DNA of 64,000 nt from Acidobacteriaceae bacterium TAA 166 (GTDB taxonomy: Bacteria; Acidobacteriota; Terriglobia; Terriglobales; Acidobacteriaceae). The stretch spans positions 372,001 to 436,000 of the forward strand of contig ATWD01000001.1 in the NCBI GenBank assembly GCA_000421065.1, in the 5' to 3' direction. How positions within the stretch are numbered: position 1 is the first letter of the stretch; each line of letters starts with the position of its first letter. This document shows, one piece after another, positions 55,323 to 63,852 of the stretch. The position numbers and the translations under genes were made by a program. Under the pieces are notes generated by a model that was not told the DNA's origin, made no database searches, and saw only the letters and a list, made by a program, of their open reading frames with translations.

Positions 55323-55358
55323 TGCTTACGTAAGCATGTCAGGCGATACGTCGCCTGA
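55323..55358. promoter_or_regulatory. Two adjacent palindromes
   Basis: TGCTTACGTAAGCA is a perfect 14-base palindrome, followed three bases later by TCAGGCGA and TCGCCTGA with a TACG loop. Side-by-side symmetric sites suggest regulator binding or small hairpins. Confidence 0.4.
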
Positions 55359-55567
55359 TGACCCCTAACAGAGCACTCCGCCATGACTACTTTCCCCAAT
55401 CGTAACCGTCATTCGCATCAGGAACGTCCGGCATTCGTGACCAGCTTGGCCCAATACTGCTCGGCGCTACTTGTTCCGTTACATTAGCTGTCCTTGTCCT
55501 AAAGCGCGCGCCACTTTGCCGATCCGAGAACCCCCTCCCTCTATCTATGAATTAAGGCCAGAGATAT

Positions 55568-56509
55568 ATGCGTTGCAAATTAGTCATTCTGTTCCTCGTA
55601 TCGTTGCTGCTTTTCAAAACCTCACCCGGGCAGACCCAACAGTTGCCTAAAGAAGGCGGTTACGACACGCCTTTAGGGGACGTGACCCTCCATTACGTCG
55701 TACGAGGCTACGGTCCCATAGTGTTTGTAGTATCCCCCGGCTGGGGCAGCGGCTCTCGCTATCTCCAACACGGACTCTCTCCCCTTGAAGAATCCTTCAC
55801 CATGGTCTACATCGACATGCGTGGAGCGGGCGGCTCAACTCGCCCCAAAGACGTGATGAGGATGTCCCATTCGGTGATGGCAGGCGACATCGAGAATCTT
55901 CGTCGATATCTCAAGCTTGATAAGGTGATGCTGTTCGGTCACTCCGACGGTGGCACCTTGTCACTGGAATACGCAGAGCGATATCCGGAACACACCAAGA
56001 AGGTCGTTCTGGCTGATCCTCAAATCCTTGGCGACATCGGCATACAGGAAACTGAGAATTTCCTGACATTGTGGCAAAACGATCCCCACTATGCCCAAGC
56101 AGCAAAGCAGGCCAGAAAAGACTTCACGCCTCACGATTCAGACGATGCGTTTGAGCACGACCTTTCGATCGAGCTCCCGATGTATGTTTCTGACCCGGAT
56201 CGATATGTCCCGGTGCTGACCAAAGATTTCTCGGATACCCATCTCTCTTCATTCGCTGAACGCCAACAGCGTATGGCTGACGAGCTGGAGAAGCGAGACC
56301 AAACCAAAGATTTCAGGAAGATCACCGCTAAGACTCTTATACTCAGCGGGACGGCGGACTGGGTCTGCCCATATCAAACTGCAGTAAGAGCGTCTTCAGC
56401 AATTCCTAACGCACGAGTGAGCCTTTATGTGAACAAGGGACATGTGCTGTGGATCGAAGATCCGGCGCGGTTCTTCGCTGAGGTCAAGGCATTCTTCTTG
56501 GAGCTGTGA
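55568..56509 (+). CDS. Secreted alpha/beta hydrolase
   Basis: A 313-residue exported hydrolase with a signal peptide (MRCKLVILFLVSLLLFKTSP). The alpha/beta fold is clear: MRGAGGSTRP oxyanion-type turn, nucleophile Ser in FGHSDGGTLS, and His in NKGHVLWIED. It recalls proline iminopeptidases and non-haem esterases, but the exact substrate is unknown. The 3' end overlaps, on the opposite strand, the last 28 codons of a hypothetical gene. Confidence 0.9.
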   Translation: MRCKLVILFLVSLLLFKTSPGQTQQLPKEGGYDTPLGDVTLHYVVRGYGPIVFVVSPGWGSGSRYLQHGLSPLEESFTMVYIDMRGAGGSTRPKDVMRMSHSVMAGDIENLRRYLKLDKVMLFGHSDGGTLSLEYAERYPEHTKKVVLADPQILGDIGIQETENFLTLWQNDPHYAQAAKQARKDFTPHDSDDAFEHDLSIELPMYVSDPDRYVPVLTKDFSDTHLSSFAERQQRMADELEKRDQTKDFRKITAKTLILSGTADWVCPYQTAVRASSAIPNARVSLYVNKGHVLWIEDPARFFAEVKAFFLEL

Positions 56510-57033
56510 CAGCGGTTATCTCTCGCTAAAGTCAAATAGGCTGCAAATTCCGTTGTTGTCAGCGCGACAACTTCTTTTCCTCGATTGCATAGTATTTGCG
56601 CGCCGGGGGAGCCATTCAAAGCCTGTCCGTCCCACGGAAATTTCGACTTCCGAAGGAATTCGGATACCAAAGATTCGGCGGTCAGTGTCTGTAATATATG
56701 CCATGCCTGCCCCAAGCGGGCGGCAGTCGTCGCGCCACGATGCCTTTGCTTCATGTTGGTTCTGGGATTTCGCACGACAACATCGACGTGATGGAGTCCA
56801 GCTTGCCAGGCAGGAATAAAGTCGGGAGAGCCGTTGCTCATCACATCAAGTAGTTCACTGGTATTGACATTTTTATCTCCTCCTGGCACTGTGCCTTCGA
56901 GTACCGGGGCCTCCACGAAAATCTGCGGGCTGAGAGGACAATTGCCTTCAGGTGGAATGGGAGCCTGTGCACATAAGTTCGAACTAAACACTACGCTGAG
57001 GGCCAATGTGAGAAGAGCCATACTAGATTTCAT
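56425..57033 (-). CDS. Secreted hypothetical protein
   Basis: About 202 residues, started at 57033 behind AAGGAG; the frame is open to 57057. A signal peptide is present (MKSSMALLTLALSVVFSSNL, ending CAQ). The middle (EAPVLEGTVPGGDKNVNTSE, then AGLHHVDVVVRNPRTN) is soluble. The last 28 codons lie opposite the hydrolase gene, so the true end may be earlier, before LTSAKNRAG. No family is recognised. Lies close to the IS-disrupted receptor fragment and may itself be partly damaged. Confidence 0.5.
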   Translation of the reverse strand: MKSSMALLTLALSVVFSSNLCAQAPIPPEGNCPLSPQIFVEAPVLEGTVPGGDKNVNTSELLDVMSNGSPDFIPAWQAGLHHVDVVVRNPRTNMKQRHRGATTAARLGQAWHILQTLTAESLVSEFLRKSKFPWDGQALNGSPGAQILCNRGKEVVALTTTEFAAYLTLARDNRCHSSKKNALTSAKNRAGSSIHSTCPLFT

Positions 57034-57132
57034 TGATTCTCCTTTCCCTTCGAACAACGTTACAGTTCCCTGTCCTCATCATCGACGACGCGAAAGTGCC
57101 GATGATGAGGACAGCCGATCTCACTGCGGTCC

Positions 57133-57390
57133 CTAGAACGAGAGCTTTCCAGAGAGTTGAAGAACTCGACTTCCAGTTGCTCCCTGATTCGCCGTTACCT
57201 GCCCGAAATTCGTGTCGGTAATTGCACTATCGGGATTGCCGAATTGTGGTGTGTTTGTGAGCCCAAATGCCGACGCCCGCAGTTCCAGTCCAAATCGCTC
57301 CGACAGAGATATCTTAAAGTTGGTGTCCTGAGCATAGGAATAGTTGGTGTAAGCATAGGCATCGCCGACGATGGGGTAATAACTTTAGCC
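57133..57390 (-). pseudogene. TonB-dependent receptor, C-terminal fragment
   Basis: Reverse-strand sequence reads YAQDTNFKISLSERFGLELR, then ASAFGLTNTPQFGNPD, then NFGQVTANQGATGSRVLQL and SGKLSF followed by TAG. That is a typical Oar-like barrel end with a terminal aromatic. Upstream, a stop near 57390 and the IS3 element at 57458 cut it off; the rest of the receptor is not in the window. The receptor was probably disrupted by the IS or a linked deletion. Confidence 0.8.
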
Positions 57391-57477
57391 AAAACCAGTT
57401 CGAAGAACTGTCGTCTTCGTGGGACGGGTAGGCCAGACCCAGTCCTGGCTAGCCCGCTGTTTTGTACCAGTGAGGAG

Positions 57478-58374
57478 TTAGTGTAGCGCATTGACCTCTG
57501 AGATCAGATCGATGCAGGGTGTGGCAACATGGGGAGCCGGGAGCGAAGCGACTGGCTCCCCATGTTGCCAAGTGGTCGAAGTCATCCATGCCTCTGGTGC
57601 TGGAGGTCTGTAGCCGAGCGAAGAGTGCGGCCTGACGGTGTTGTAGTGGATGCGCCAGCGCTCAGCCAGCACACGCAGTTCTTTCATCGAGTAGAAGAGT
57701 TCGCCGTTGAGGAACTCACCTCTGAGCTTGGAGTTGAAGCTTTCACAGTAGCCGTTCTCCCACGGAGATCCAGGTTCGATGTACAGTGTTTTTGCGCCGG
57801 TATCGGCAAGCCATTTGCGCAGGTCCTTGGCCACGAACTCGGGCCCGTTGTCTGATCGAAGATGCTCTGGCACTCCCTTCCACACCATGACGTCAGCCAG
57901 CGCTCCGATCACTTTGGCTGAGGACCAACGCCGTTCCGCACGGATCAGCAGGCACTCGCGCGTGGACTCGTCGATCAGGTTGAGGATGCGCACACTACGG
58001 CCGTCATGCGTTCGTGCGCTGACGAAGTCGTAGCTCCACACGTGGCCCGCATGCGTCGGTCTAAGCCGCACACACGATCCATCGTTGAGCCACAACCGTC
58101 CTCTTGGCTTCTGCCTCTTCGGTACCTTCAGCCCTTCACGACGCCAGATGCGTTCGACCCGGTCCTTGCCCACCTTCCAGCCGGCACGCACCAGCAACGC
58201 CGTGATCCGGCGATACCCGTAACGTCCATACTGGCTGGCAAGAGCAACGATGGCCTGAGTCAGACGATCTTCGTCTTCGCGCTGTGTCGGCCGGTAGCGC
58301 TGCGTGCCCCTGGGCTGCCCCAACAGAAGGCACGCATGCCGCTCACTCGCGCCACGCTCACAGGCATGGCTCAC
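57478..58374 (-). CDS. IS3-family transposase OrfB (DDE integrase subunit)
   Basis: A 298-residue catalytic subunit. The DDE core is visible: first Asp in HVWSYDFVSART, second in HLRSDNGPEFVAKDL, Glu in GSPWENGYCESFNSKLRGE. The HTH-like N-terminus has YGRYGYRRITALL and an arginine-rich WRREGLKVPKRQ. The gene opens with GTG (reading through the frame from orfA is usual, through a minus-one frameshift between 58374 and 58400). No stop or deletion was found, so this copy can probably make an active transposase. Confidence 0.93.
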   Translation of the reverse strand: MSHACERGASERHACLLLGQPRGTQRYRPTQREDEDRLTQAIVALASQYGRYGYRRITALLVRAGWKVGKDRVERIWRREGLKVPKRQKPRGRLWLNDGSCVRLRPTHAGHVWSYDFVSARTHDGRSVRILNLIDESTRECLLIRAERRWSSAKVIGALADVMVWKGVPEHLRSDNGPEFVAKDLRKWLADTGAKTLYIEPGSPWENGYCESFNSKLRGEFLNGELFYSMKELRVLAERWRIHYNTVRPHSSLGYRPPAPEAWMTSTTWQHGEPVASLPAPHVATPCIDLISEVNALH

Positions 58375-58397
58375 CGCACTGCGCCGTCGCTCAGGGC

Positions 58398-58679
58398 TTA
58401 GAAGTTTCCCGAGGCGATGTCCTTCAGCACAAGGTTATCCAGACTCAGGTTCGCCACCAGACGCTTCAGCTTCCCGTTCTCCTGCTCAAGCTCCTTCAAC
58501 CGTTTCGCCTGGTCGATCTGCAACCCGCCATACTCCCTGCGCCAGCGAAAATACGTCTGCTCCACGATCTCCGCTTCCTTGCATGCCTGCGACGTCGTCT
58601 TGCCGTTCGCTACCGCCACTTCGATCTGTCGCAGCAGGTTCACAACCTGCTCGGGTTGGTACCGCTTACCTCGGGACAT
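58398..58679 (-). CDS. IS3-family transposase OrfA, full copy
   Basis: A 93-residue HTH protein, MSRGKRYQPEQVVNLL, with KTTSQACKEAEIVEQTYFRW and a zipper-like end. It partners with orfB, 23 bases downstream in a different frame. Four residues differ from the copy at 12345-12626. It starts after the GAGAGCAAG ribosome site within the left end of the element. Confidence 0.93.
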   Translation of the reverse strand: MSRGKRYQPEQVVNLLRQIEVAVANGKTTSQACKEAEIVEQTYFRWRREYGGLQIDQAKRLKELEQENGKLKRLVANLSLDNLVLKDIASGNF

Positions 58680-58726
58680 CTTGCTCTCCTCATTCCAGTG
58701 TCTCTCTTAGTCACTGGTACAAAGCA

Positions 58727-58765
58727 AGTCGGGCAGACCACGTCGCTCTCTGGAGGCAGCCCGAC
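58727..58765. repeat. Inverted repeat next to the IS left end
   Basis: AGTCGGGC (58727-58734) is exactly complementary to GCCCGACT, about 27 bases further on. It may be a natural hairpin at the insertion site, or a nested end of another element. Copy 1 has a similar CCCGGCT just outside its left end, so these bases may in fact belong to the element's end. Confidence 0.35.
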
Positions 58766-58814
58766 TCGGACACACAGAAAAACTTGAGGGCTTCCGGCGA
58801 TTGGATCGCCTGAC

Positions 58815-59233
58815 TCACGATGTCGAAGAGCGACGTGAGCCACTGGCGGACTTCGATGCGGCGCTCGCGCACGAGCGAGCGATTTCCGCATCGGTTGGCG
58901 GCAGGACGGTCTTCGACGCGTCGGTTAATCCCAGGTCGTTGGCCGCCGTAATGCCGTCTACCAGCACGCGCACGTTGCCTTTCCGACTGATCGCATCGAT
59001 GACATCCCGGGGACTCGGGCTGGTCGGTTTCTTAGTCAGGCTGTTCATGACTGGGGTGTCATACAAACCACGAGCGAGGTGCCTGACGTCGTTGCTTGCC
59101 GCGAGCCGATGGAGCGCCGTGTCGATTGCCTGCCCCCAATGTCTGCGAAATCGTTTGGAGTCCAGACGTAGCCGGGCGAGGCCGATTTGATCCGGTTCAG
59201 AATGGCTGTTTGAACTTTGTCCTGCGAAATCAA
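58815..59233 (-). pseudogene. AbiEi/DUF6088-type antitoxin, frameshifted and truncated
   Basis: The N-terminus (AILNRIKSASPGYVWTPNDF, then ADIGGRQ) is the winged-helix start of AbiEi-like antitoxins. One base is lost near 59128. The continued frame reads LYDTPVMNSLTKKPTSPS, then RDVIDAISRKGNVRVLVDGI, TAANDLGLTDA, the conserved body. After about 58930 the sequence turns into unrelated DNA (TVLPPTDAEIARSCAS). The expected C-terminus and toxin gene are missing. An inverted repeat remains upstream (59244-59272). Confidence 0.7.
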
Positions 59234-59243
59234 GACGACCGCG

Positions 59244-59272
59244 TGTAAGAAAAATGTAGCAAATTTCTTACA
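59244..59272. promoter_or_regulatory. Operator-like palindrome of the AbiEi-type antitoxin gene
   Basis: TGTAAGAAA and TTTCTTACA are perfect 9-base arms around 11 bases, directly before the antitoxin start on the minus strand. AbiEi antitoxins repress their own promoter through such repeats. The site outlives its broken gene. Confidence 0.6.
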
Positions 59273-59391
59273 TGCAAGGAAAGCGAATTCGTAAGATTAA
59301 TGTGGCAATTCATACACTTCAATTCGGCTCATTCAAAAGAAGACTAGATGGATCACCTTCAGGCTCTCTGTCTTATGAAAGATCACAAACT

Positions 59392-60298
59392 TTACGGATG
59401 ATAGGTCGAGCCAGAGGCCACCGTGATGACTGGACAATTTGCCTCTACGATGATCGGGAATGCGCCTGAGGTGCGGTTTTGCATCCCAAGATGGGTATTT
59501 CTGCGAAGACCGAGGATCAACAGATCAATCTCGCGTTCGTTGACGTGCCGCAGAATCTCGACATGAGGAAGGCCAACACTGACAAACGTGTGCGGTTCGC
59601 AGAGTTGGCCCGCATTGCAATGGACTAAAGCCTCTACGGCTCCATAGAGATGTTTCTGAAGTCGTTGAAGTTGCTCTGGATGGTCGATGTCGCTGGCCTG
59701 GACCCCGTTCAGCACATCGAGTTCCGCATCGAAGGACTCTGCGAGTGCAATCGCGACAGTAGCGGCGTGCGCTGCTTCAACAGAGCAATCTGTGGCGTAG
59801 AGGATTCTTTTGATTTGCAAAGCCCCCGATCGAAGGATATTAACGTGTGGCCCTACCGTCAGGGATGGTCCGCTTGAGTGGCGAAGAACGCCTTCCGCTG
59901 TGGACCCGAGAACAAAGCGATTCACCGACCCGCCACCATGAGTGCCGAGAACGACGAGGGACTTAGATTTCTGTAACGCCAAAACTGGAATCGTTTTACG
60001 CGGGTCCCCTTCAACCAGAACGGATTCAGTTGTGCCCCTGCCTGCATCCAGCACCTCTGCTTCCAACTTCAACTCATGCTCAAGATCGATCCGCTGCCGG
60101 CTTGCCGTTGCCTTCTCCACCTCGACCTCAAGCGCGGCCTGCGTCAAGGTAAATGCATGACCCGACGATGAGCCTGGTCCCAAAGTGGACGGAAACGGCA
60201 GATGCATACAAGCCTGCGTTCTGAGATGCGGGCGAAAAATCGGTGGCAAACAAAATGGAGTCGAGCTGAATGGTAGAGCTCTTGCCAATGATGGACAC
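59392..60298 (-). pseudogene. Tandem universal stress protein with a frameshift
   Basis: A gene of two UspA domains. A GTG at 60298 behind AAGGAGG opens the true frame: SSTIQLDSILFATDFSPASQ, then YASAVSVHFGTRLIV. The usual continuation HAFTLTQAALEVEVEKATAS lies one base over, so one G has been added near 60168. The second domain is intact: LYATDCSVEAAHAATVAIAL, then LLILGLRRNTHLGMQNRTSG. Also present is the ATP-type loop LVVLGTHGGGSVNRFVLGS. It overlaps the preceding DUF1634 gene by one base. It may be a sequencing error or recent loss. Confidence 0.8.
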
Positions 60299-60675
60299 TA
60301 GTGTCCTCCTTGAATAAGGCTGTAAATCAGAATTGCAAAGACAGATGTGCTGATGAACACATACAGACGGTTCTTCTGGCGTGCGAAACCGACGATGCAG
60401 AACGCTACCCGAACTATCGGAGTAGCAATCAAAAGTAGAACGCCCAGCCCAATGACTGATTTGGCGTCGAGATGTGACGCTCCTCGCAGCACAGCGGCAA
60501 TCCCTCCAAGATGTTCATGCTCCGCAACGAAGCATCCATAGGTTGGAGCTTTCAGCCAGGGATGCCGGAGATAGAGAACTCCTCCAAGCAAAACAAGGAC
60601 TGCGGATAGGCTGACACCGAAACGGAGCATTCCCGCAATCGACAGTTCCATCTCTTTGTCGGTTAGAGTCTTCAT
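60298..60675 (-). CDS. DUF1634 membrane protein
   Basis: A 125-residue inner-membrane protein with three or four hydrophobic segments (FGVSLSAVLVLLGGVLYL, SVIGLGVLLLIATPIVRVAF, LYVFISTSVFAILIYSLI). It fits the DUF1634 family, which is usually coded next to TauE/SafE permeases, as here. Its stop TAG overlaps the GTG start of the stress-protein gene by one base, and it starts where the permease gene ends. A helper of the permease is plausible. Confidence 0.85.
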   Translation of the reverse strand: MKTLTDKEMELSIAGMLRFGVSLSAVLVLLGGVLYLRHPWLKAPTYGCFVAEHEHLGGIAAVLRGASHLDAKSVIGLGVLLLIATPIVRVAFCIVGFARQKNRLYVFISTSVFAILIYSLIQGGH

Positions 60676-61512
60676 TTAAATCCTTCCCGTGAGACCGCTG
60701 AAGATCATCTCGATCCCGAGCGCGACGATGACGAGACCGAATACTACTTTGAGCGTTGCAACGCGAGCTTTGACAAGGAGCTTTGAGCCCATCATGGAAC
60801 CGATGAGAACCCCGAGCATGACAGGCATCGCGATCCCGGCATCGATATAACCTCTCGCCAGATAGATGCCAGCGCTTGCAGCCGCCGTTACGCCGATCAT
60901 GAAGTTACTTGTGGTGGTCGAGACCTTGAACGGCAGCCCCATCGCTTGATCCATCGCCAGCACCTTGACCGCTCCTGAGCCAATTCCTAGAAGACCGGAG
61001 AGCGTGCCTGCGCCGAACATAATACCGAAGCCGAAAGGCACATGCTGGGCGTGGTAGGGTTCGGGACCGGCTGGCGTCGGATAGGTGCCGGAGAGTTGGA
61101 GGGAGGTCGCGAGGGGGTTCTCTTTCGTAATCAGCGTGTCGTGGGTTCTGCCGCGGAACGAGGCATACGCCGAGTAGAGCAGAACTGCGCCGAAAAGAAT
61201 GGCGATGGAATGACTCGATACTTTCGCGGTCAGGTATGCTCCAAGCAACGCTCCCAAAGTGGTGGCCACTTCCAGGAACATCCCAATCCGGATGTTCGAC
61301 AGGCCTTCCTTCACGTAAGCTGCAGCTGCTCCCGAGGAGGTCGCAATCACGGAAACCAGAGACGCGCCAATGGCGTAGCGCAGATCGACCTTGAACAGAA
61401 GTACAAGCGCGGGCACAATGATAACGCCTCCACCCAGTCCCGTTAGCGCACCCAGCAGTCCAGCGAAGAGTGAAGTCGCAAAAACAAGCGTCGTGAACAG
61501 GAGGACGCTCAT
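60676..61512 (-). CDS. TauE/SafE-family permease
   Basis: A 278-residue inner-membrane permease with about eight hydrophobic segments. The family sign GALTGLGGGVIIVPALVLLFKV is at the N-terminus, and SGLLGIGSGAVKVLAMDQ with MGLPFKVSTTTSNFMIGVTA in the second half. TauE/SafE proteins export sulfite, sulfoacetate or related organic anions. It overlaps the LysR gene by 4 bases (ATGA) and is followed by DUF1634 without a gap. The true substrate is unknown. Confidence 0.9.
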   Translation of the reverse strand: MSVLLFTTLVFATSLFAGLLGALTGLGGGVIIVPALVLLFKVDLRYAIGASLVSVIATSSGAAAAYVKEGLSNIRIGMFLEVATTLGALLGAYLTAKVSSHSIAILFGAVLLYSAYASFRGRTHDTLITKENPLATSLQLSGTYPTPAGPEPYHAQHVPFGFGIMFGAGTLSGLLGIGSGAVKVLAMDQAMGLPFKVSTTTSNFMIGVTAAASAGIYLARGYIDAGIAMPVMLGVLIGSMMGSKLLVKARVATLKVVFGLVIVALGIEMIFSGLTGRI

Positions 61513-62444
61513 GTGGCCTTCCTGCCAGTCTTGACTGTCTTCTTCGCAGATGGACGAATAACCCGTAGCAATTCGATCAGGTCTTGCAGTGGACCTTCTC
61601 GAACGGGGCCGCTCAAAAGCGCAAAGCTGAACTGTCTAGTGATCGGCCCGTTTTCAAGCGGTACGATTTTGACGCTGCCCATTGATTTGGCTTTCTCCAA
61701 AGCCATTACGGGGACAAAGCCGATGCCAAGTCCCGACTCGACGGCAGAGAGAATTGCTTCCGTCGAGTTCATGTCGATGTTTGTGTGTAACTGCTGACTC
61801 AGTACTCCGTTTCGCTCAAGATAGTCTTCGACGAAGCGGCGCATCCCGGAGCCAGTCTCCCGGAGAAGAATAGGCTCTTGCACAATCTCAGCCGCGCGAA
61901 GTACTGATTTCTTTGCCCACCGATGGCTGGGTGGCAGAATCAGACAGAGTTCGTCTTCCATGAAAATTTCGATCTTGAGGTCAGGACGATGAGCTGGCGC
62001 TTCGATGAGGCCAATTGATACCTGATGAGTTGCCAGGGCATTCAGGATTTCGGTCGTGCTGCCGCTGACGATATGAATCCGCAGCTTCGGCCACTCCCGC
62101 ACAAGGGCGGGTAGCAATCCTGGTAACAGATAGACCCCGACCGTATGGGACGCGCCGATGTTTAGTTCGACTTCCTCCTGGACCCCAAAAGGAGCGAGGG
62201 CGGCGATTGCATCGCTCGTCAGCGTCTCTATCTGGCGAACAAAGGGAAGAAGAGTCTTTCCGGCCGGGGTGAGCGTTGCGTTCCGTCCCACCCGATCGAA
62301 GAGTGCGATCCCTAATCCCTCTTCAAGACTTCGTACTTGTGAGGTCACCGCTGGCTGGGAGAGGTGCAGTTCCTCCGCAGCCTTGCTGAAGTTGAGTGTG
62401 TCCGCGACAACCCGGAACACATGGAGTTTGAAGTTCTCGATCAT
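61509..62444 (-). CDS. LysR-family regulator inside the efflux/permease operon
   Basis: A 311-residue regulator. The HTH reads FSKAAEELHLSQPAVTSQVR and the dimer helix ends ALFDRVGRNATLTPAGKTLL. The effector domain includes IGASHTVGVYLLPGLLPALV and SAVESGLGIGFVPVMALE; it resembles CbbR/CysB-like members. Its ATG overlaps the TolC-type gene by four bases and its end overlaps the permease gene by four, so it is embedded in the operon rather than divergent. This is unusual for LysR, which is commonly divergent from its target, and suggests coupled control of the permease and downstream genes. Confidence 0.92.
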   Translation of the reverse strand: MIENFKLHVFRVVADTLNFSKAAEELHLSQPAVTSQVRSLEEGLGIALFDRVGRNATLTPAGKTLLPFVRQIETLTSDAIAALAPFGVQEEVELNIGASHTVGVYLLPGLLPALVREWPKLRIHIVSGSTTEILNALATHQVSIGLIEAPAHRPDLKIEIFMEDELCLILPPSHRWAKKSVLRAAEIVQEPILLRETGSGMRRFVEDYLERNGVLSQQLHTNIDMNSTEAILSAVESGLGIGFVPVMALEKAKSMGSVKIVPLENGPITRQFSFALLSGPVREGPLQDLIELLRVIRPSAKKTVKTGRKAT

Positions 62445-63850
62445 GGCTGGACGCCTGTCTGGAAGTTGATCGTCGAGATTGCAAAGTTGTACTGCGACCT
62501 TGCATTGGCATTACCGATCGCTGCTTCCGTTTGCTGCAACTCTGCCTGACTCAATTCGACAATGGAGCTTAGGCCAAGATCGTATCGGGTTTTGGCCAGA
62601 TCAAGCGCGGTGTTTGCCTGTTTCAGCAACTCTGCTGTCACCGTTACCCGCTGCATTGCTGTGCGTGCGCTAAGCCAGGCTGTACGGACGTCACGGACAA
62701 CCTGGTCCCGCAACGCACGGGTCTGCTCGGTCGCTGCTTTCGATTGGAGCGCGGCTTCAGAGGCCTGTGCCGTGAGTCGAAAGCCATTGAAGATCGGGAT
62801 GCTCACGTTCCCACCCACGGCACCATACCAGTTTGTCGTGAAGAATTGCGAAGAGCCGACTGGAGTCCCTCCAACCATCCCGAGAGCACTAATCGTTGGG
62901 AGCAACTGTTCGTGTTGTGCCTTACTGAACTTCTGAGCAGCCTGTTCGCTGTATTTCAGCGATTGAAGATCGGGCCGATTTTGAATGGCTTGAGCTATGA
63001 GCGCATCCGAATCGGGAGGAACTGGGGGGAGAGAGCCCGAATCGTCGACGAGTTGAAAGTTCATCTCCTTGTCGTAGCCAAGTACCGCGCTGAACGCGGC
63101 CTTAGCAGCATCAAGGTTGTTTTGCGCGTCCAGTTGCAAGAGCTTTGCCTGAGACAAGTTAACTTGAGCGAAGCTCTCGTCCAGGTCAGACTTCAGCTTT
63201 GCCTTCGTGAGCGCACTCACTTGATCTGTAAGTGTCTGCCTCGCATCCACGGTCTGGGTTGCTACCTTCAAAGTCTCTTGAGCTTCGATGACTGCAAAAA
63301 AGACCTGATCGACAGCAAGGACTATATCGAGACGGCTTGCTTCAGCATCTGCCAGCCGGGCCTTCTCTTGCAGTTTTGCTGAGGCCACCAGATTCCGAGT
63401 GTGTCCGAAGTCAGTGATGAGCTGACTGAGTTGGACTCCCATCCCTGCGTGTTCAAGCAGACGCGATGCCGTCAGCGAACCGCTGGAGAGTCGGCTTCCG
63501 TCGTTCGCCTCCACCGCAGTTAAGTTTCCGTTCAGGTTGGGAAGTTCATCGGCTCGGCGTTCTCTCACGGCCTGATGCTGAACACGCGCGATCAAGTCAG
63601 TGATGCGAATACGAGGATTGTTCGCCAAAGCGAGCTTTTCAGCCTCTTGCCGGGTGAGAGGTGTCGGCGTTCCTTCCGCCTGGGCAGGTGGTGGAGAGTT
63701 CGTGACTGATCCTGCCTGTACTGACGCGACAAGGAACGATTGCGTCATGGGTGCATTTGGAAGTGATGTCGTGGCCGTCTGTGCAAGCAGATCCGGAGCC
63801 CCCAGAACGAATGAAAAGAGTGCGGTATAGATGATTGGATTCGCTTGCAT
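62441..63850 (-). CDS. TolC-type outer-membrane efflux protein
   Basis: A 469-residue outer-membrane channel of the OEP/TolC family. A signal peptide (residues 1-24) and a low-complexity linker of about 35 residues (TTSLPNAPMTQSF, then PPPAQAEGTPTPLTRQ) precede two OEP repeats: EKLALANNPRIRITDLIARV, then DQVFFAVIEAQETLKVATQT, and later ALIAQAIQNRPDLQSLKYSE with RYDLGLSSIVELSQAELQQT. It is encoded just downstream of an RND pump, with a two-base gap, and should complete that pump. It overlaps the LysR gene by 4 bases. Confidence 0.92.
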   Translation of the reverse strand: MQANPIIYTALFSFVLGAPDLLAQTATTSLPNAPMTQSFLVASVQAGSVTNSPPPAQAEGTPTPLTRQEAEKLALANNPRIRITDLIARVQHQAVRERRADELPNLNGNLTAVEANDGSRLSSGSLTASRLLEHAGMGVQLSQLITDFGHTRNLVASAKLQEKARLADAEASRLDIVLAVDQVFFAVIEAQETLKVATQTVDARQTLTDQVSALTKAKLKSDLDESFAQVNLSQAKLLQLDAQNNLDAAKAAFSAVLGYDKEMNFQLVDDSGSLPPVPPDSDALIAQAIQNRPDLQSLKYSEQAAQKFSKAQHEQLLPTISALGMVGGTPVGSSQFFTTNWYGAVGGNVSIPIFNGFRLTAQASEAALQSKAATEQTRALRDQVVRDVRTAWLSARTAMQRVTVTAELLKQANTALDLAKTRYDLGLSSIVELSQAELQQTEAAIGNANARSQYNFAISTINFQTGVQP

Positions 63851-63852
63851 GG

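Larger units (their letters stand above)
55237..55567. other. Gap with three inverted repeats
   Basis: A gap of 331 bases without a gene. It holds the hairpin 55250-55285, the palindrome 55323-55336, and the palindrome 55339-55358. The first probably ends the cupin gene, and the others may be operators or mRNA structures for the next gene. Confidence 0.45.
57458..58726 (-). mobile_element. IS3-family element, full-length copy
   Basis: The ends read inward as TGTTTTGTACCAGTGA and TGCTTTGTACCAGTGA, imperfect terminal inverted repeats. The 1,269-base length suits IS3. It carries orfA and orfB in the typical order and strand. The bases just outside the ends do not show an exact duplication, so either the ends are slightly different, or the surrounding DNA was rearranged. 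Confidence 0.88.
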
